From Spirogloea muscicola (lineage: Eukaryota > Streptophyta > Zygnematophyceae > Spirogloeales > Spirogloeaceae): 19,595 bases of DNA. Within the stretch, counting starts at the first letter, position 1. Each line of letters starts with the position of its first letter. Of this stretch, positions 1 through 8,012 are shown piece after piece. The notes under the pieces are model-generated. The model was not told the DNA's origin, searched no databases, and saw nothing but the letters and a program-made list of their open reading frames with translations. A program made the translations under genes and the position numbers. The stretch is from positions 82,347 to 101,941 of the forward strand of contig WELB01000139.1 in the NCBI GenBank assembly GCA_009602725.1. The letters run 5' to 3'.

Positions 1-298
1 AGTGTCGATTGCGGCCGGGAGGAGGTGGTCACTGCGGGGGTAGTCTGAGTAGTGTCGGAGCTTTTTCTGCTCAGCACCTCCCACTGCGTGGCCAGCAATG
101 TGTGTGGAAGCGGAACTCTTGTATGCCTCAGTCACCACCACATCAACCAAAGCTCGTGGGCCTCCGCCAGGTTGTACACCCACTATGTCCAGGGTGCGAC
201 GAAAGAAAGAGAAAGCGGCTGCTGATATGAAAGAATCGGCGGAACGAAAGGGGAGAATGGTCCTCCGCGTCTCCGGCGCGTCTATCGCGTCGTCGAGG
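1..298. other. Unassigned leading stretch
   Basis: No gene recognised. A + frame stays open from about 98 into the foldback arm and includes a short basic stretch around 188-260 (RVRRKKEKAAADMKESAERK). I see no family match, splice sites or partner exon to support it. It may be the flank of a decayed element. Confidence 0.3.
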
Positions 299-1290
299 GG
301 CGCATCCTCAGGCTCCAGGGCGTCGAGGGGCGAGGTCTTGGGGGGGAGGAGGCCACGCGCCATGCCAGGCCGCGTTCCAGCCCCACCTCCGCACTCGAGG
401 CCTTCGCCCGTCTGGACCGTCTGGCCAGGCCGCTCGCCCGCTGGGGCTCTCCGCCGCCAAGGGTCAGCGCCCCTCAGGAGCCACAGCTCCTCAGGCCGGC
501 GCGTCCGGCCGGAGCGACCGACGGGAGAAGATTGATGGCGCCGCCACCAATGGATGTGGAGAAGTAGGGGTAAGCCAGGGTTTGTCAGTATAGGGTCAGC
601 GCCGTGGCACCGGTGGAAAGCAGAGAATACGACTGGAGGCCTTGAGTCAAGGTGAGTTTGTTGGAAGCCGAGGTTAGACTCCTGTGTAACGGTCCCCAAT
701 GCGTGATTGGACACAATGACCTAGTAGGTGTTGGACTTGGATCGGTCAAAGGCAACAGTGGAGCTGGCTGGCTGATAGCAGCCATAGCGGTCGTAGATGT
801 TGAGCGATGCGACGGTGCGACAGCGATGCGCGAACGACGCCTGCACAGGCGGCGACGGCGGCGGCGGTGGCGCCACGGCAGCCTCTGTCCCAGAGGCTCA
901 GCATCTACATCGGCTATGGCTGCTATTCACCCGCCAGCTCCACTGTTGCCTTCTCTTTTTAAACACTTCAAGTCCAACACCTACTAGGTCGTTGCCCATG
1001 TCCGATACCCATGACCGTTGCACAGCAGTGTGACCTCCGCTCCGACAAGCTCACCATCCTCCAAGGCTTCTTCAAGGCCTCCAATTGTCTCTGCTCTGCA
1101 ACGGTGCCACGGCGCTAACCCCATCCTGCCAAACCTTGGCTGACCCCTACTTCTCCACGTCCATTGGTGGCGCCGCCATCACTGGACCCGCCGGCGCCGA
1201 GGTGCTGTGGCTCCTGAGGGGCGCTGACCCCTGGTGGGCGGAGAGTCCCGGCGGGAGAGCGGCCTGGGCCAGACGGCCCAAGGCGGCCAT
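299..1290. mobile_element. Foldback element, copy A (long inverted repeat)
   Basis: The left arm (about 299-803) and right arm (about 898-1290) are reverse complements of each other over most of their length. For example, the left-arm run at 724-765 (gtaggtgttggacttgg... ending in ggagct) reappears inverted at 929-986 (agctccactgttgcc ... aagtccaacacctac). The outer parts also pair: the GGTCAGCG..CTCAGGAGCCACAG segment near 465-487 pairs with 1208-1232. The arms flank a loop of about 94 bp rich in GGC. The right arm has lost its outer end at about 1290, where unrelated sequence begins, and the element's usual right-hand tail resumes near 1466. Two more copies (2780-4137, 5010-5865) share the design. 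No transposase is visible, so this is a non-autonomous foldback or long-TIR MITE-like element. The family name is unknown to me. Confidence 0.75.
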
Positions 1291-1465
1291 GTAGCCTTAA
1301 CGTTTCGCACTAGTTATTGAATTGGCTTGACTTGGCCACCCTTTCACTTCATGCGCACTGCGCGCCTTCCCCCTCCCAGCTGACAGTGGAGTAGTGTAGC
1401 GGGTTGGGCTAATCAATAATCAGTAGTGCAGGGTACAGTGTCCGCCCTGGACCTTGCCCAGTCCA
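1291..1465. other. Foreign segment replacing the outer right arm of copy A
   Basis: This stretch breaks the homology between copy A and copy B. It contains a segment of about 55 bp (1312-1366, attggcttgacttggccacc...) that recurs with few changes at 6508-6562 inside the helicase pseudogene. No coding content is seen. Confidence 0.45.
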
Positions 1466-1940
1466 ATAACTCAGCAGCTGCCCACTCCAGCAGCCACAAG
1501 GCATCGGCCAGAAGCCTCACAACCCAGCGACAAAATTTGCGACAAGCTTCATGCTTTTCCGCCAGCAGATGTATCTGAAAGAGATTCGACCTGCACTTAA
1601 ATAGTGTTGCGCGGTTGTCTTCTGATGATGGCCCGTCGGGCATAGCTCCTGGATAAGAAGAAGTGGCACTCCCAATGAGGGCAAGGGCTGTGAAGAGCCA
1701 GCCCAAAGAGAATTGACAATGGTTCGAAGGGGCCAAAAACGCTTAGCAGCTACGAAGGGGCCTTAAGAAGCTGTGTCGGAGCGGGGGGGGGAATCTGGAT
1801 AAGGGTGAGGAAGTCTTACTTACTCCTCCTGCCACTGCTCCTGCGTACCGCGCGCCGTCTCTCCTGCCACTTGCATAGCCGTGTGATTTAGCTCCTCTCG
1901 ACCTTGTCCACTGTGGGCTGGCTTTCCACCGGCACTCGCT
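1466..1940. repeat. Right-hand tail of foldback copy A, carrying a small insertion
   Basis: The segment from 1466 (cccactccagcagccacaag) to about 1657 aligns with 4138-4315, and 1795-1936 aligns with 4307-4413. Both are tails immediately outside the right arm. Copy A differs from copy B by an extra 137 bp in the middle (1658-1794). The + strand carries no convincing gene; the open frame on - (1413-1736) is not conserved in the copy B tail. Confidence 0.65.
1658..1794 (+). mobile_element. Small non-autonomous insertion with 9-bp flanking duplication
   Basis: The insertion is 137 bp, flanked by the direct repeat CTGGATAAG at 1649-1657 and 1795-1803. The paralogous tail in copy B (near 4303-4318, cctggacgagggtgagg) has a single version of this site and no insert, so it serves as the empty site. 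The insert contains the dispersed unit GGCTGTGAAGAGCCAGCCC followed by aaagagaattgacaa, the same unit clustered at 18.8-19.3 kb. No coding capacity. Confidence 0.65.
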
Positions 1941-2007
1941 CCCCCTTCGGCTTATAAGAAAAGCGCCAATGCACAAATGTGGAGAGATGGCGAGGAACGG
2001 CTCAGCG

Positions 2008-2690
2008 CCAAGGTTTCGCTGCCTGAGCCCGGCGCGCCAGCGACGCTTCAGGCTGACAAGTGGACGTGCCTGGCCGCCAGGGTGGGGCCCTCCTTGTGGG
2101 CCAGGTCGAGAGTTTCGGCGCCGCCTTGACCCCGACGGCCTCGGCACCGACGGCAGCCGCGCAAGTGCGCGTGGCCGCCGGGCTGGGCGGGCGGCGGGTA
2201 TGCGCGCAGGCACGCCGCCGACATGAAACCGCCGCTGCCCGGCGCTTCCGGGGAGGGGCGGCCCCGGGGCCCGCAGGGCCCGGGAAGAAAGGGCTCGCCC
2301 ATTGAGGATAGGGGCTGGAACAGCCAGCCCAAAAAAGAATGAACAAAGCACGAGAAGGGGCCCAGGGGAAGCGCTAAGAAAACCAAGCACACAAAGCAGC
2401 TACGAATTACTCAGTGATCCCTGTTAAGCAGACGCAGATCTGAGATGCTAGGCTCCTGGTATGCAGAGGTATGCAGCTGCCCGGCTGCCAGGAGGCGGCG
2501 GGAACCCCAGGTTTTGTACCAGCATGGCGGCGGGCTCCTGACTGCACCGGGCTGCCGGTCATTCGCGGCGGCGCACCCGTCCCGCCAAGGGGCCCCGTAT
2601 TGAAAGGCTGGAATCGAAAGCAGCCACACCAAATGCCATCACGATGTAACGGGCAAGATGGCCCAGGGCGCACACGATATCCCGCAGGGG
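2008..2690. repeat. GC-rich dispersed repeat, copy 1
   Basis: This region aligns piecewise with 8614-9085. Shared landmarks in the same order are ggctcagcgcca (2009 / 8614), ggcagccgcgcaag followed by cgcgtggccg (2153 / 8749), gggcgggcggcggg with cacgccgccgac (about 2186-2221 / 8782-8819), and gggctcctgactg..cgggctgccgg (2535 / 8969). A small-repeat unit (ggctggaacagccagcccaaaaaagaatgaacaa, 2313-2346) sits within copy 1 and is absent from copy 2. The open frames here overlap on both strands and look like by-products of high GC, so I do not call a gene. Confidence 0.6.
2312..2440 (+). repeat. Small dispersed repeat unit (GGCTGTGAG..CCAGCCC family)
   Basis: It contains ggggctggaacagccagccc, then aaaaaagaatgaacaaag, then gagaaggggcccaggggaagcgctaag, then tcagtgatccctgttaagcagacgcag. 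Each block has a counterpart at 19161-19365 (ggccagccc, agaatgtacaaag, aagggggccagaaaagcgctaaag, tcactgtcccctgttgagcagccgcag). This shows that the unit extends to well over 100 bp. Confidence 0.6.
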
Positions 2691-2782
2691 TGTGACACCC
2701 GTCCGGTTCCGCTGCTGCTGTTCACCAACCGTTATACACCTTCCGCTAACCGCTGACTACTGATCCTTCCGCCTTAGCTAGG
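2690..2782 (+). repeat. TGTGAC-ended repeat, copy 1
   Basis: It starts gtgtgacacccgtccggttcc and shares spaced blocks (ccg.taa.cgct.act) with 7901-7985, which starts gtgtgacgcccgtccagttcc. A TGTGAC start is compatible with a transposon or LTR terminus. No internal gene. The 3' boundary is uncertain. Confidence 0.45.
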
Positions 2783-2842
2783 AGTGGACCCCGCGTCTTC
2801 GGCGTCCACCGCGGCGTCGAGGGGCACATCCTCAGGCTCCAG

Positions 2843-2888
2843 ATGCCACCGTCCTATCCTGGCAAGCGTCTTTCTCTCTTTTCTCCAG
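2843..2888 (+). repeat. 46-bp insertion in the left arm of copy B
   Basis: Copy A reads ctcaggctccagggcgtcgagg without a gap (about 309-330). Copy B has 46 extra bases after ctccag, ending in a pyrimidine tract and a second ctccag (tttctctcttttctccag). The end resembles a 3' splice site, but the insert lacks a GT start. Confidence 0.45.
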
Positions 2889-3416
2889 AGCGTCGAGGGG
2901 CGAGGTCTTGGTGGGGGCACTCGTCATGCCAGGCTGCGTTCCAGTCCATCTCACACTGGAGGCCTTCGCCCGCCTGGGCAGTCAGACCGCTCTCCCGCTG
3001 GGACTCTCCGCCGCCAGGGGTCAGCCACAGCTCCTCGGGGCCGGCGCGTGGGGCCGGAGCGACCGACGGGGACAGGGATGGCGCCGCCACTAATGGACGT
3101 GGAAAAGCCGGAGTAGCGGTCGGCGAGGGATTGACAGGACAGGGTGAGTGCGGTGGTACCATTGTAGAGCAGTGAGTACGAACGGAGGCCTTGGAGAATG
3201 GCGAGCTCGTTGAAGCCGAGGTTAGATTCATGTGCAACGGTCATGGGAAAATCGGACGCAACGACCTAGTAGGTGCTGCTTTTGAATCGGTCAAAGGCAA
3301 TAGTGGAGCTCTCGGCCGAGGCGCAGCTAGCGGAGCTTGGACAACGGAGGCGGCGGCTGCGAGAAGGCGCGGCCACGGGAGGCCAGGACTGGGTCCGCGA
3401 GCCACGCCTGCGGGAG

Positions 3417-3417
3417 A

Positions 3418-3450
<33 letters not shown>

Positions 3451-3456
3451 GGCGGC
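3417..3456. repeat. CGG/GGC trinucleotide run
   Basis: A nearly uninterrupted (CGG)n run of about 13 units sits in the loop of foldback copy B. Similar runs occur at 9124-9165, 15213-15243, 15500-15523 and the right end of the window. Confidence 0.85.
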
Positions 3457-4137
3457 CTCTCTCCAAGTGGCTCTCCCGCGCTCGCGACCAGCAGCCAGGC
3501 CCCGTTGCGGCCTTCTTGCAGCCGCCGCCTTCGCCGTCCTGCTCCTGGCCCTCGCCTCCTCCACCTCTGCTGCCTGCTCCGCCGCCTGCGCCACCTACTT
3601 CAGTGGTTCCACCTCCGTCCAGGACCTTGAGAACCAGGCCCTCAGCATTTATAGCGACTATGGCTGCTATTGAACCCCCAGCTCCACTATTGCCTTTGAC
3701 CGATTCAAGTCAACACCTACTAGGTCGTTGCCTATGTCCGATTTCCCCAGTGACCGCAGCACAGGAGTCCAACCTCGGTTTCAACAAGGCCGCCATCCTC
3801 CAAGGCCTGTGATTGTACTCTGTGCTCTACAGCGGTGCCACGGCACTCATCCTATCCTGTCAATTCCTGGCTGACCTCTACTTCTCCACGTCCGCTGGGG
3901 GGGGTGCCATCACTGTCCCCGTCGGTCGCCGGAGTGGCCGGACACACCGACCCCCAGGAGCTGTGGCTATTGAGGGGCGCTGACCCCTGGCGGCGGACAG
4001 TCCCGGCGAGAGAGCGGCCTGACCAGACGGCCCAGACGGGCGAAGGCCTCGAGTGCAGAGGTGGGGTTGGAACGCAGCCTGGCATAGTGCATGCTCCCCC
4101 CAAGATCTCGCCCCTCTCCTGTAGCCTGAGGATGCGC

Positions 4138-4425
4138 CCACTCCAGCAGCCACAAGGCGTCGGCCAGAAGCCTTACAACCCAGCAGGAAATCCGTGACGA
4201 AATCATGCTTCTCCACCAGCAGATGTGTTTGGAAAGAATTTCGACCTGCACTGATTAGCGGTGCCGGTTGCCTTCTTGATGATGGCCCGTCGGCCATAGA
4301 TCCTGGACGAGGGTGAGGGGATCTTACTGACTCCGTCTGTCACTTGCATAGCTGTGTCGTTCTAGCTCCTTTAGGACCTTGTCCACTCCCTTTGGGCCGG
4401 CTGTTCACGGCTCTCGGTTTCTTTC
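4138..4425. repeat. Right-hand tail of foldback copy B
   Basis: It parallels 1466-1940 outside copy A (cccactccagcagccacaagg; gatgatggcccgtcgg; cacttgcatagc). It ends in an inverted small-repeat unit at 4374-4413 (ggaccttgtccactccctttgggccggctg). That is the reverse complement of the GGCTGTGAG..CCAGCCCAAAGGAATGGACAAGG unit seen near 19073. Confidence 0.6.
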
Positions 4426-4429
4426 TGGA

Positions 4430-4990
4430 GGCGGGGTACACACTGGCATTGGGAAATACTTCCGTGATGCCCATCCTGCAGAAGGCGGATGGACTGCACA
4501 CTCGGCGCGTCGATTTGGTGGCCTCCACGTCGGGCTTTGGCCCGCGCGTCATTGCAGATGTTGTCACCACTGATGTGGTGGATCGATGTAATCCAGGGCT
4601 TTCTGCCTGGAGGCTGGCCATGCTGCGGCGAACACCACTTGCAGCAAGGCGGCAAAATGCGCAGACCACCCGGCTGGGGACGAGTCCGTACCCCTGGCCA
4701 TGGATGTGCACGGGACTCTCGGGTCCCAGCGGCTCGACCTGCTAGCCAGGCTTGCACGGCGATCCCGCAGGCGAGGTGAGCAGGCTGACTTCAACGCCGC
4801 TGGCTAGTTAGCCCAAGTCTACCGCATGCGCCTTTCCATTCCCCTTCAGCGGTCCATGGCCCACGCCTTGCACCCGCGGGCTGGCCGTGCTCTCGCTGCA
4901 GCCTCTGGCTTTCGTCAGGGGGATTGCTTGCCGGCAGCTAGTCTTCTAAATTTAGGGCTCCTCACTCGGGGTTATTGGGTGATCCAGTTC
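4430..4990 (+). pseudogene. Decayed retroelement fragment, RT-associated C-terminal domain (probable)
   Basis: The + frame at 4420-4740 reads LQKADGLHTRRVDLVASTSG and then GPRVIADVVTTDVV. After a frameshift near 4690 another + frame continues MDVHGTLGSQRLDLLARLAR, followed by RLSIPLQRSMAHALHPRAG, with an in-frame TAG at about 4806. This order resembles the C-terminal region that follows reverse transcriptase in non-LTR-type elements of algae: an Arg-Val/Pro-Asp-leading nuclease-like strand, an Ala-Asp-Val-x-x-Thr strand, a 'built-in gene length' helix ending LLxRLARR, and a terminal RLSxALQRA helix. I recall that pattern from general knowledge and could not check it here. No RT catalytic YADD block lies upstream, so only the tail is present. 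Confidence 0.5.
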
Positions 4991-5009
4991 CGAGGTAGCG
5001 CTTTCAGAC

Positions 5010-5865
5010 CTCGCGTTCCACCCTCACCTCCGCACTAGAGGCCTTCACCCGCCTGGGCCGTCTGGTCAGGCCGCTCTCCCGCTGGGGCACTCTGCCGCCA
5101 GGGGGTCAGCGCCCCTCAGGAGCCACAGTTCCTCGGGGCCGGCGCGTGGAGCTGGAGCGACCGACGGGGACGGTGATAGCGCCGCCACCAGTGGACGAGG
5201 AGAAGCCGGAGTGGAGGTCGGCCAAGGTCTGACAGGAAAGGATGAGCGCCGTGGTACCGTTGTGGAGCAGTGAGTACGATTGGAGGCCTTGGAGAACGGC
5301 GAGCTCTTTGAAGGCGAGGTTAGACTCCTGTGCAACGGTCATGGGGTTGCCAGACGCAACGACCTAGTAAGTGTTGGACTTGAAGCGGTCAAAGGCAACA
5401 GTGGAGCTCGCGGCCGAGGCGCAGCTAGCCGACCCGATGCTGAGGACCGGGGTCTCTATGGTCTGGACGGAAGTGGAACTACAGAAGTAGGTAGCGTCAG
5501 CGGGGGGACCAGGCAGCAAAGGTGGAGGCAGCGAGGGCCACAGCTGGATGGCTGTCCTGCTGTTGCTCTCCCCCGCTGGCGCCACCTACATTTGTGATTA
5601 TACCTCCGTCCAGGACATTGAGAACCAGGTCCTGAGCATCAATGGCGACTATGGCTGCTATTCACCCGCCAGCTCCACTGTTGCCTTTGACTGCTTCAAG
5701 TCCAACACTTACTAAATCGTTCCCCAGGTCCGATTCTCCCATGACCGTTGCACATGATTCTTACCTCAGCTTCAACCAGCTCACCATCCTCCAAGGCCTC
5801 CAATCGTACTCTCTTCCCTACAACGGTGCCACGGCGCTTACCATATCCTGCCATTCACAGCCTTA
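5010..5865. mobile_element. Foldback element, copy C
   Basis: The left arm (about 5010-5515) and right arm (about 5575-5865) are inverted copies around a loop of about 60 bp. The left arm reads, on -, a frame with TYFCSSTSVQTIETP, SSTVAFDRFKSNTY, a TAG, then MTVAQESNLAFKELAVLQGL and SYSLLHNGTTALILSCQTL. The right arm carries the matching sequence on + (TSVQDIENQVLSI, SPASSTVAFDCFKSNTY) with different lesions. The right arm stops abruptly at about 5865, followed at once by the helicase pseudogene flank, so the outer right arm and tail are missing. Confidence 0.75.
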
Positions 5866-6142
5866 CGATTTGTTGACTAATTCAGTAAACACTTATCTGC
5901 AGAGTCCTAAATAGACTGTGGCGATGGGCTCCGACAAGATATTGTGCATTAATCAAGCTGTGAGTTCGTCAGGAAGCACAGCCCATGCCCACGATCGCTG
6001 CTTGGAGCTGCTGAAGCAAATGGACGTCAAGAAGAAGGGGGCCAAGGAGGTTTTGAAGGCTGGCAAGGCCAAGAAAGGCTGCCCATTCCTCTCACAGAAG
6101 GGTCAGCATAAGTTCAAAAGAAATCTTCTACACGCGCCACAT

Positions 6143-6480
6143 TGGTCATTGACATGTCCGGCCCTCTTTCCCTCCTCCTTCATCCCTCCTGCCACTGCTG
6201 CTTCCCTACTCCTCAAGCGGCTCCAGGAGTGGATGAAGGACAGGTCGTCAAGGCCCTCATCGATTTTTCCGGCCCTCCTTCCCCCCTCCGTCATCCCTTC
6301 TGCCACTGCTGCTGCCCTACACCTCTAGCAGCTCCAGGAGTGGATGATGGACAGGTCGTCAAGGCCCGCATCGGCTTCTTCCGGCCCTCATTCTCACCCC
6401 TGCCCCCTCCTGCCACTGTTGCTGCCCCGCTCATCCCGCAGCTCCAGAAGTGATTGTAGGACGGGTCGACAAGGCCCCAT
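6143..6480 (+). repeat. Tandem repeat, three units of about 111 bp
   Basis: The landmark tccggccctc recurs at 6157, 6268 and 6380 (spacing 111 and 112). Each unit also carries a ctgccactg block and a gctccag(g/a)agtg..gacaggtcgtcaaggcc block. One frame stays open across all three units (6142-6453), giving units of about 37 residues with a GVDEGQVVKAL / GVDDGQVVKAR core. The third unit is the most diverged. It lies where the paralogous reverse helicase copy has only a 26-bp intron remnant. Confidence 0.8.
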
Positions 6481-6507
6481 TTTCTTTGCATTGGTTTTTG
6501 TCTGAAC

Positions 6508-6562
6508 AATGTATTGGCTTGAATTGGCCACGCTTTCATTTCAAGCGCACCGCGCGCCTTCT
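6508..6562 (+). repeat. 55-bp segment shared with 1312-1366
   Basis: attggcttgaattggccacgctttcatttcaagcgcaccgcgcgccttc is matched near 1315 with only scattered differences. Here it lies directly before the EELVEVG-coding remnant of the helicase exon; in the other place it interrupts foldback copy A. Confidence 0.6.
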
Positions 6563-7900
6563 CTATTGAGGAACTTGTCGAAGTCGGAAGGCAGTTTTTT
6601 GAGAGCTGCCTCTTTTGCTAGCAGGCAACTCGTCCCTCTGACAGACCTTGTCGTTTCGCCATATCAGGGGATCATCAGCAACATCAGCTCCTGTGAGGGG
6701 ATCTCACAATCGCCGGGCACACCACTGCTCTTTGGTGCTTAACGGGCGTTGCTGCACAAGCAGACACGGGAAGCCCTTGATGTGCATGTACAAGGTCCAT
6801 AGTTGTCATCAGTGAAGCTCATAATCTGGTGGACACGATTGCAAGCATCAACAGCTGCCGTCTTTCTAAGTTGCAGATTGTGACCGTGCAACTTCAGCTG
6901 GGAGCATACCTGGACAGGTCATAAGGATCGCCTCACTTCGTATAATTGGAGTTGCATCCAACTGTTGCTACAGATTTTGACACCCCTTTTGAAATGTCTG
7001 AGTAGAGGAGTGAGGAGCTTGCACCATGACAAGAAACGCAACTAGGATAAAGGTTATCAATGATTTCACATTTCTATGCTGCCTTGACAATGTGAATCAG
7101 TCCAAGTTGAAACGGTACATCAAGGACAGCAAAGTTGTGCACAAGGTGAGCACATATGAGCAGCAACAGCATCCTCAGCACCTCCCGACTGGCGAGGGTT
7201 CTTAGGATAGTAAAAGCACCTCAAGAAACGCTTTCGAGCACTTGCAGACATTCTATTGCTGTAGTCATTGCAGATTCTGATGGCCGGGTGCTATGCCAAG
7301 CAGCAGGTCCCGAGGCAGAGGATCCCCGATACGAATTTGTCATGCTCAGTGCTGCAAAGCACGTTGAAGAATTTGTGCAGTGTGCAATAGCAGTCATACT
7401 TGCAGGAGGTACGCTACAGCTCTTTCAGGATCATCGAGATGGATTGTTCACAGGCATTGCATAATCACGACCATTTGCAGGGCTATTTCTGTGGTGATAT
7501 TGTCCCTGCAAGTTACATTCTCCCATTGGCCGCTCCTAGGAATCCCACTGGAAAGGGGTTGGAATTCCAGCCACAAATTGCGCTCTTCTCAGACCATGAT
7601 CGAGGAGCTGGGACGCTGATGTGCGACATATGTACACTAGCTCATGATAAAGTGGTGTGCTTGTTTCCTTCCTTTGCCTATGAAAGTGAAGTGCACGACA
7701 CATGGCATGCTTCTAGCATGATGAAATGGATGAATAGAAGAAAACGATATATTGAAAACCACGTTGCCTAACTGATGTGGACGAAGTGCTCCAGCAGTAT
7801 TGCGGCAAAAGTATCCTTCAACATCGACAGAGTGGACATGTAAGCTCTCAGATTGCTGCTTCTTGCAAGGAGGGGGCATGCATGGACAGGGTATCCAGCA

Positions 7901-8012
7901 GGGTGTGACGCCCGTCCAGTTCCCGGTACTTATGGTTATCGACCATTACATCGTCCGATAAGCGCTAACTTCTAATTATCGTTAGCCCAATCCGCTACAG
8001 TGTGTCACAGCT
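7901..8012 (+). repeat. TGTGAC..GTCACA bounded segment between the two helicase pieces
   Basis: It begins tgtgacgccc (7902) and ends gtgtgtcaca (about 8009), giving short imperfect inverted ends. The 5' 80 bp resemble 2690-2770. It separates the 3' end of the forward helicase pseudogene from the truncated end of the reverse copy, so it may mark the inversion junction or a later insertion. It encodes nothing recognisable. Confidence 0.5.

Larger units (their letters stand above)
2783..4137. mobile_element. Foldback element, copy B (most complete)
   Basis: The left arm is about 2822-3340 and the right arm about 3590-4137; they are inverted copies. For example ggaggccttggagaatggcg (3184) pairs with the segment at 3783-3806, and the outer ggcgaggtcttgg..tgccaggctgcgttcc (2900-2942) pairs with 4063-4110. 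The loop holds a long CGG run (about 3417-3456) that reads as poly-Gly, poly-Ala or poly-Arg depending on frame. Relative to copy A the left arm carries 46 extra bases (2843-2888) between two CTCCAG hexamers. Open frames on both strands are arm-derived and broken. Proline/alanine-rich frames around 3420-3620 come from the CGG run. No transposase. Confidence 0.75.
5885..7898 (+). pseudogene. DDX11: DDX11/CHL1-type DNA helicase pseudogene, forward copy
   Basis: This is a partial, decayed copy of the XPD-like Fe-S helicase DDX11/Chl1, which in eukaryotes acts in sister-chromatid cohesion and replication. Blocks in family order are: ILCINQAV, HAHDRCLELLKQ and KKGCPFL (5927-6100, the GSR..LCxN and first Fe-S Cys region); a broken second Cys region with DLVVSPYQGI (6570-6680); VVISEAHNLVDTI (6800-6840, the DEAH box with Asp replaced by Ser); KVINDFTFL and LDNVNQSKLKRYIKD (7050-7130); VILAGGTLQLFQDHR (7395-7440, motif IV region); DIVPASYILPLA (7495-7530); and VVCLFPSFAYESEVHDTW (7650-7705). 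Lesions include a frameshift plus stop at 5908-5918, a stop at 6616-6618, a lost splice donor at about 6110 (gtaag to ataag) and a 111-bp tandem array inserted nearby. Intron remnants are retained, so it is not a retrocopy. It lacks the N-terminal Walker A and the C-terminal motifs V-VI. Confidence 0.75.

Noticed and set aside
3191-3812. Alanine/proline-rich frames in the foldback loop, resembling algal cell-wall glycoproteins.
   Set aside because: The composition follows from the CGG run and the frames run through inverted arm sequence; no signal peptide plus conserved domain could be joined.
5340-5390. Possible reassignment of TAG to a sense codon, since arm frames read through one TAG.
   Set aside because: Two intact genes (HDH, RCL1) end with TAG exactly at the expected C-terminus, and no intact gene contains an internal TAG. 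The arm TAG is better read as decay or a splice border.
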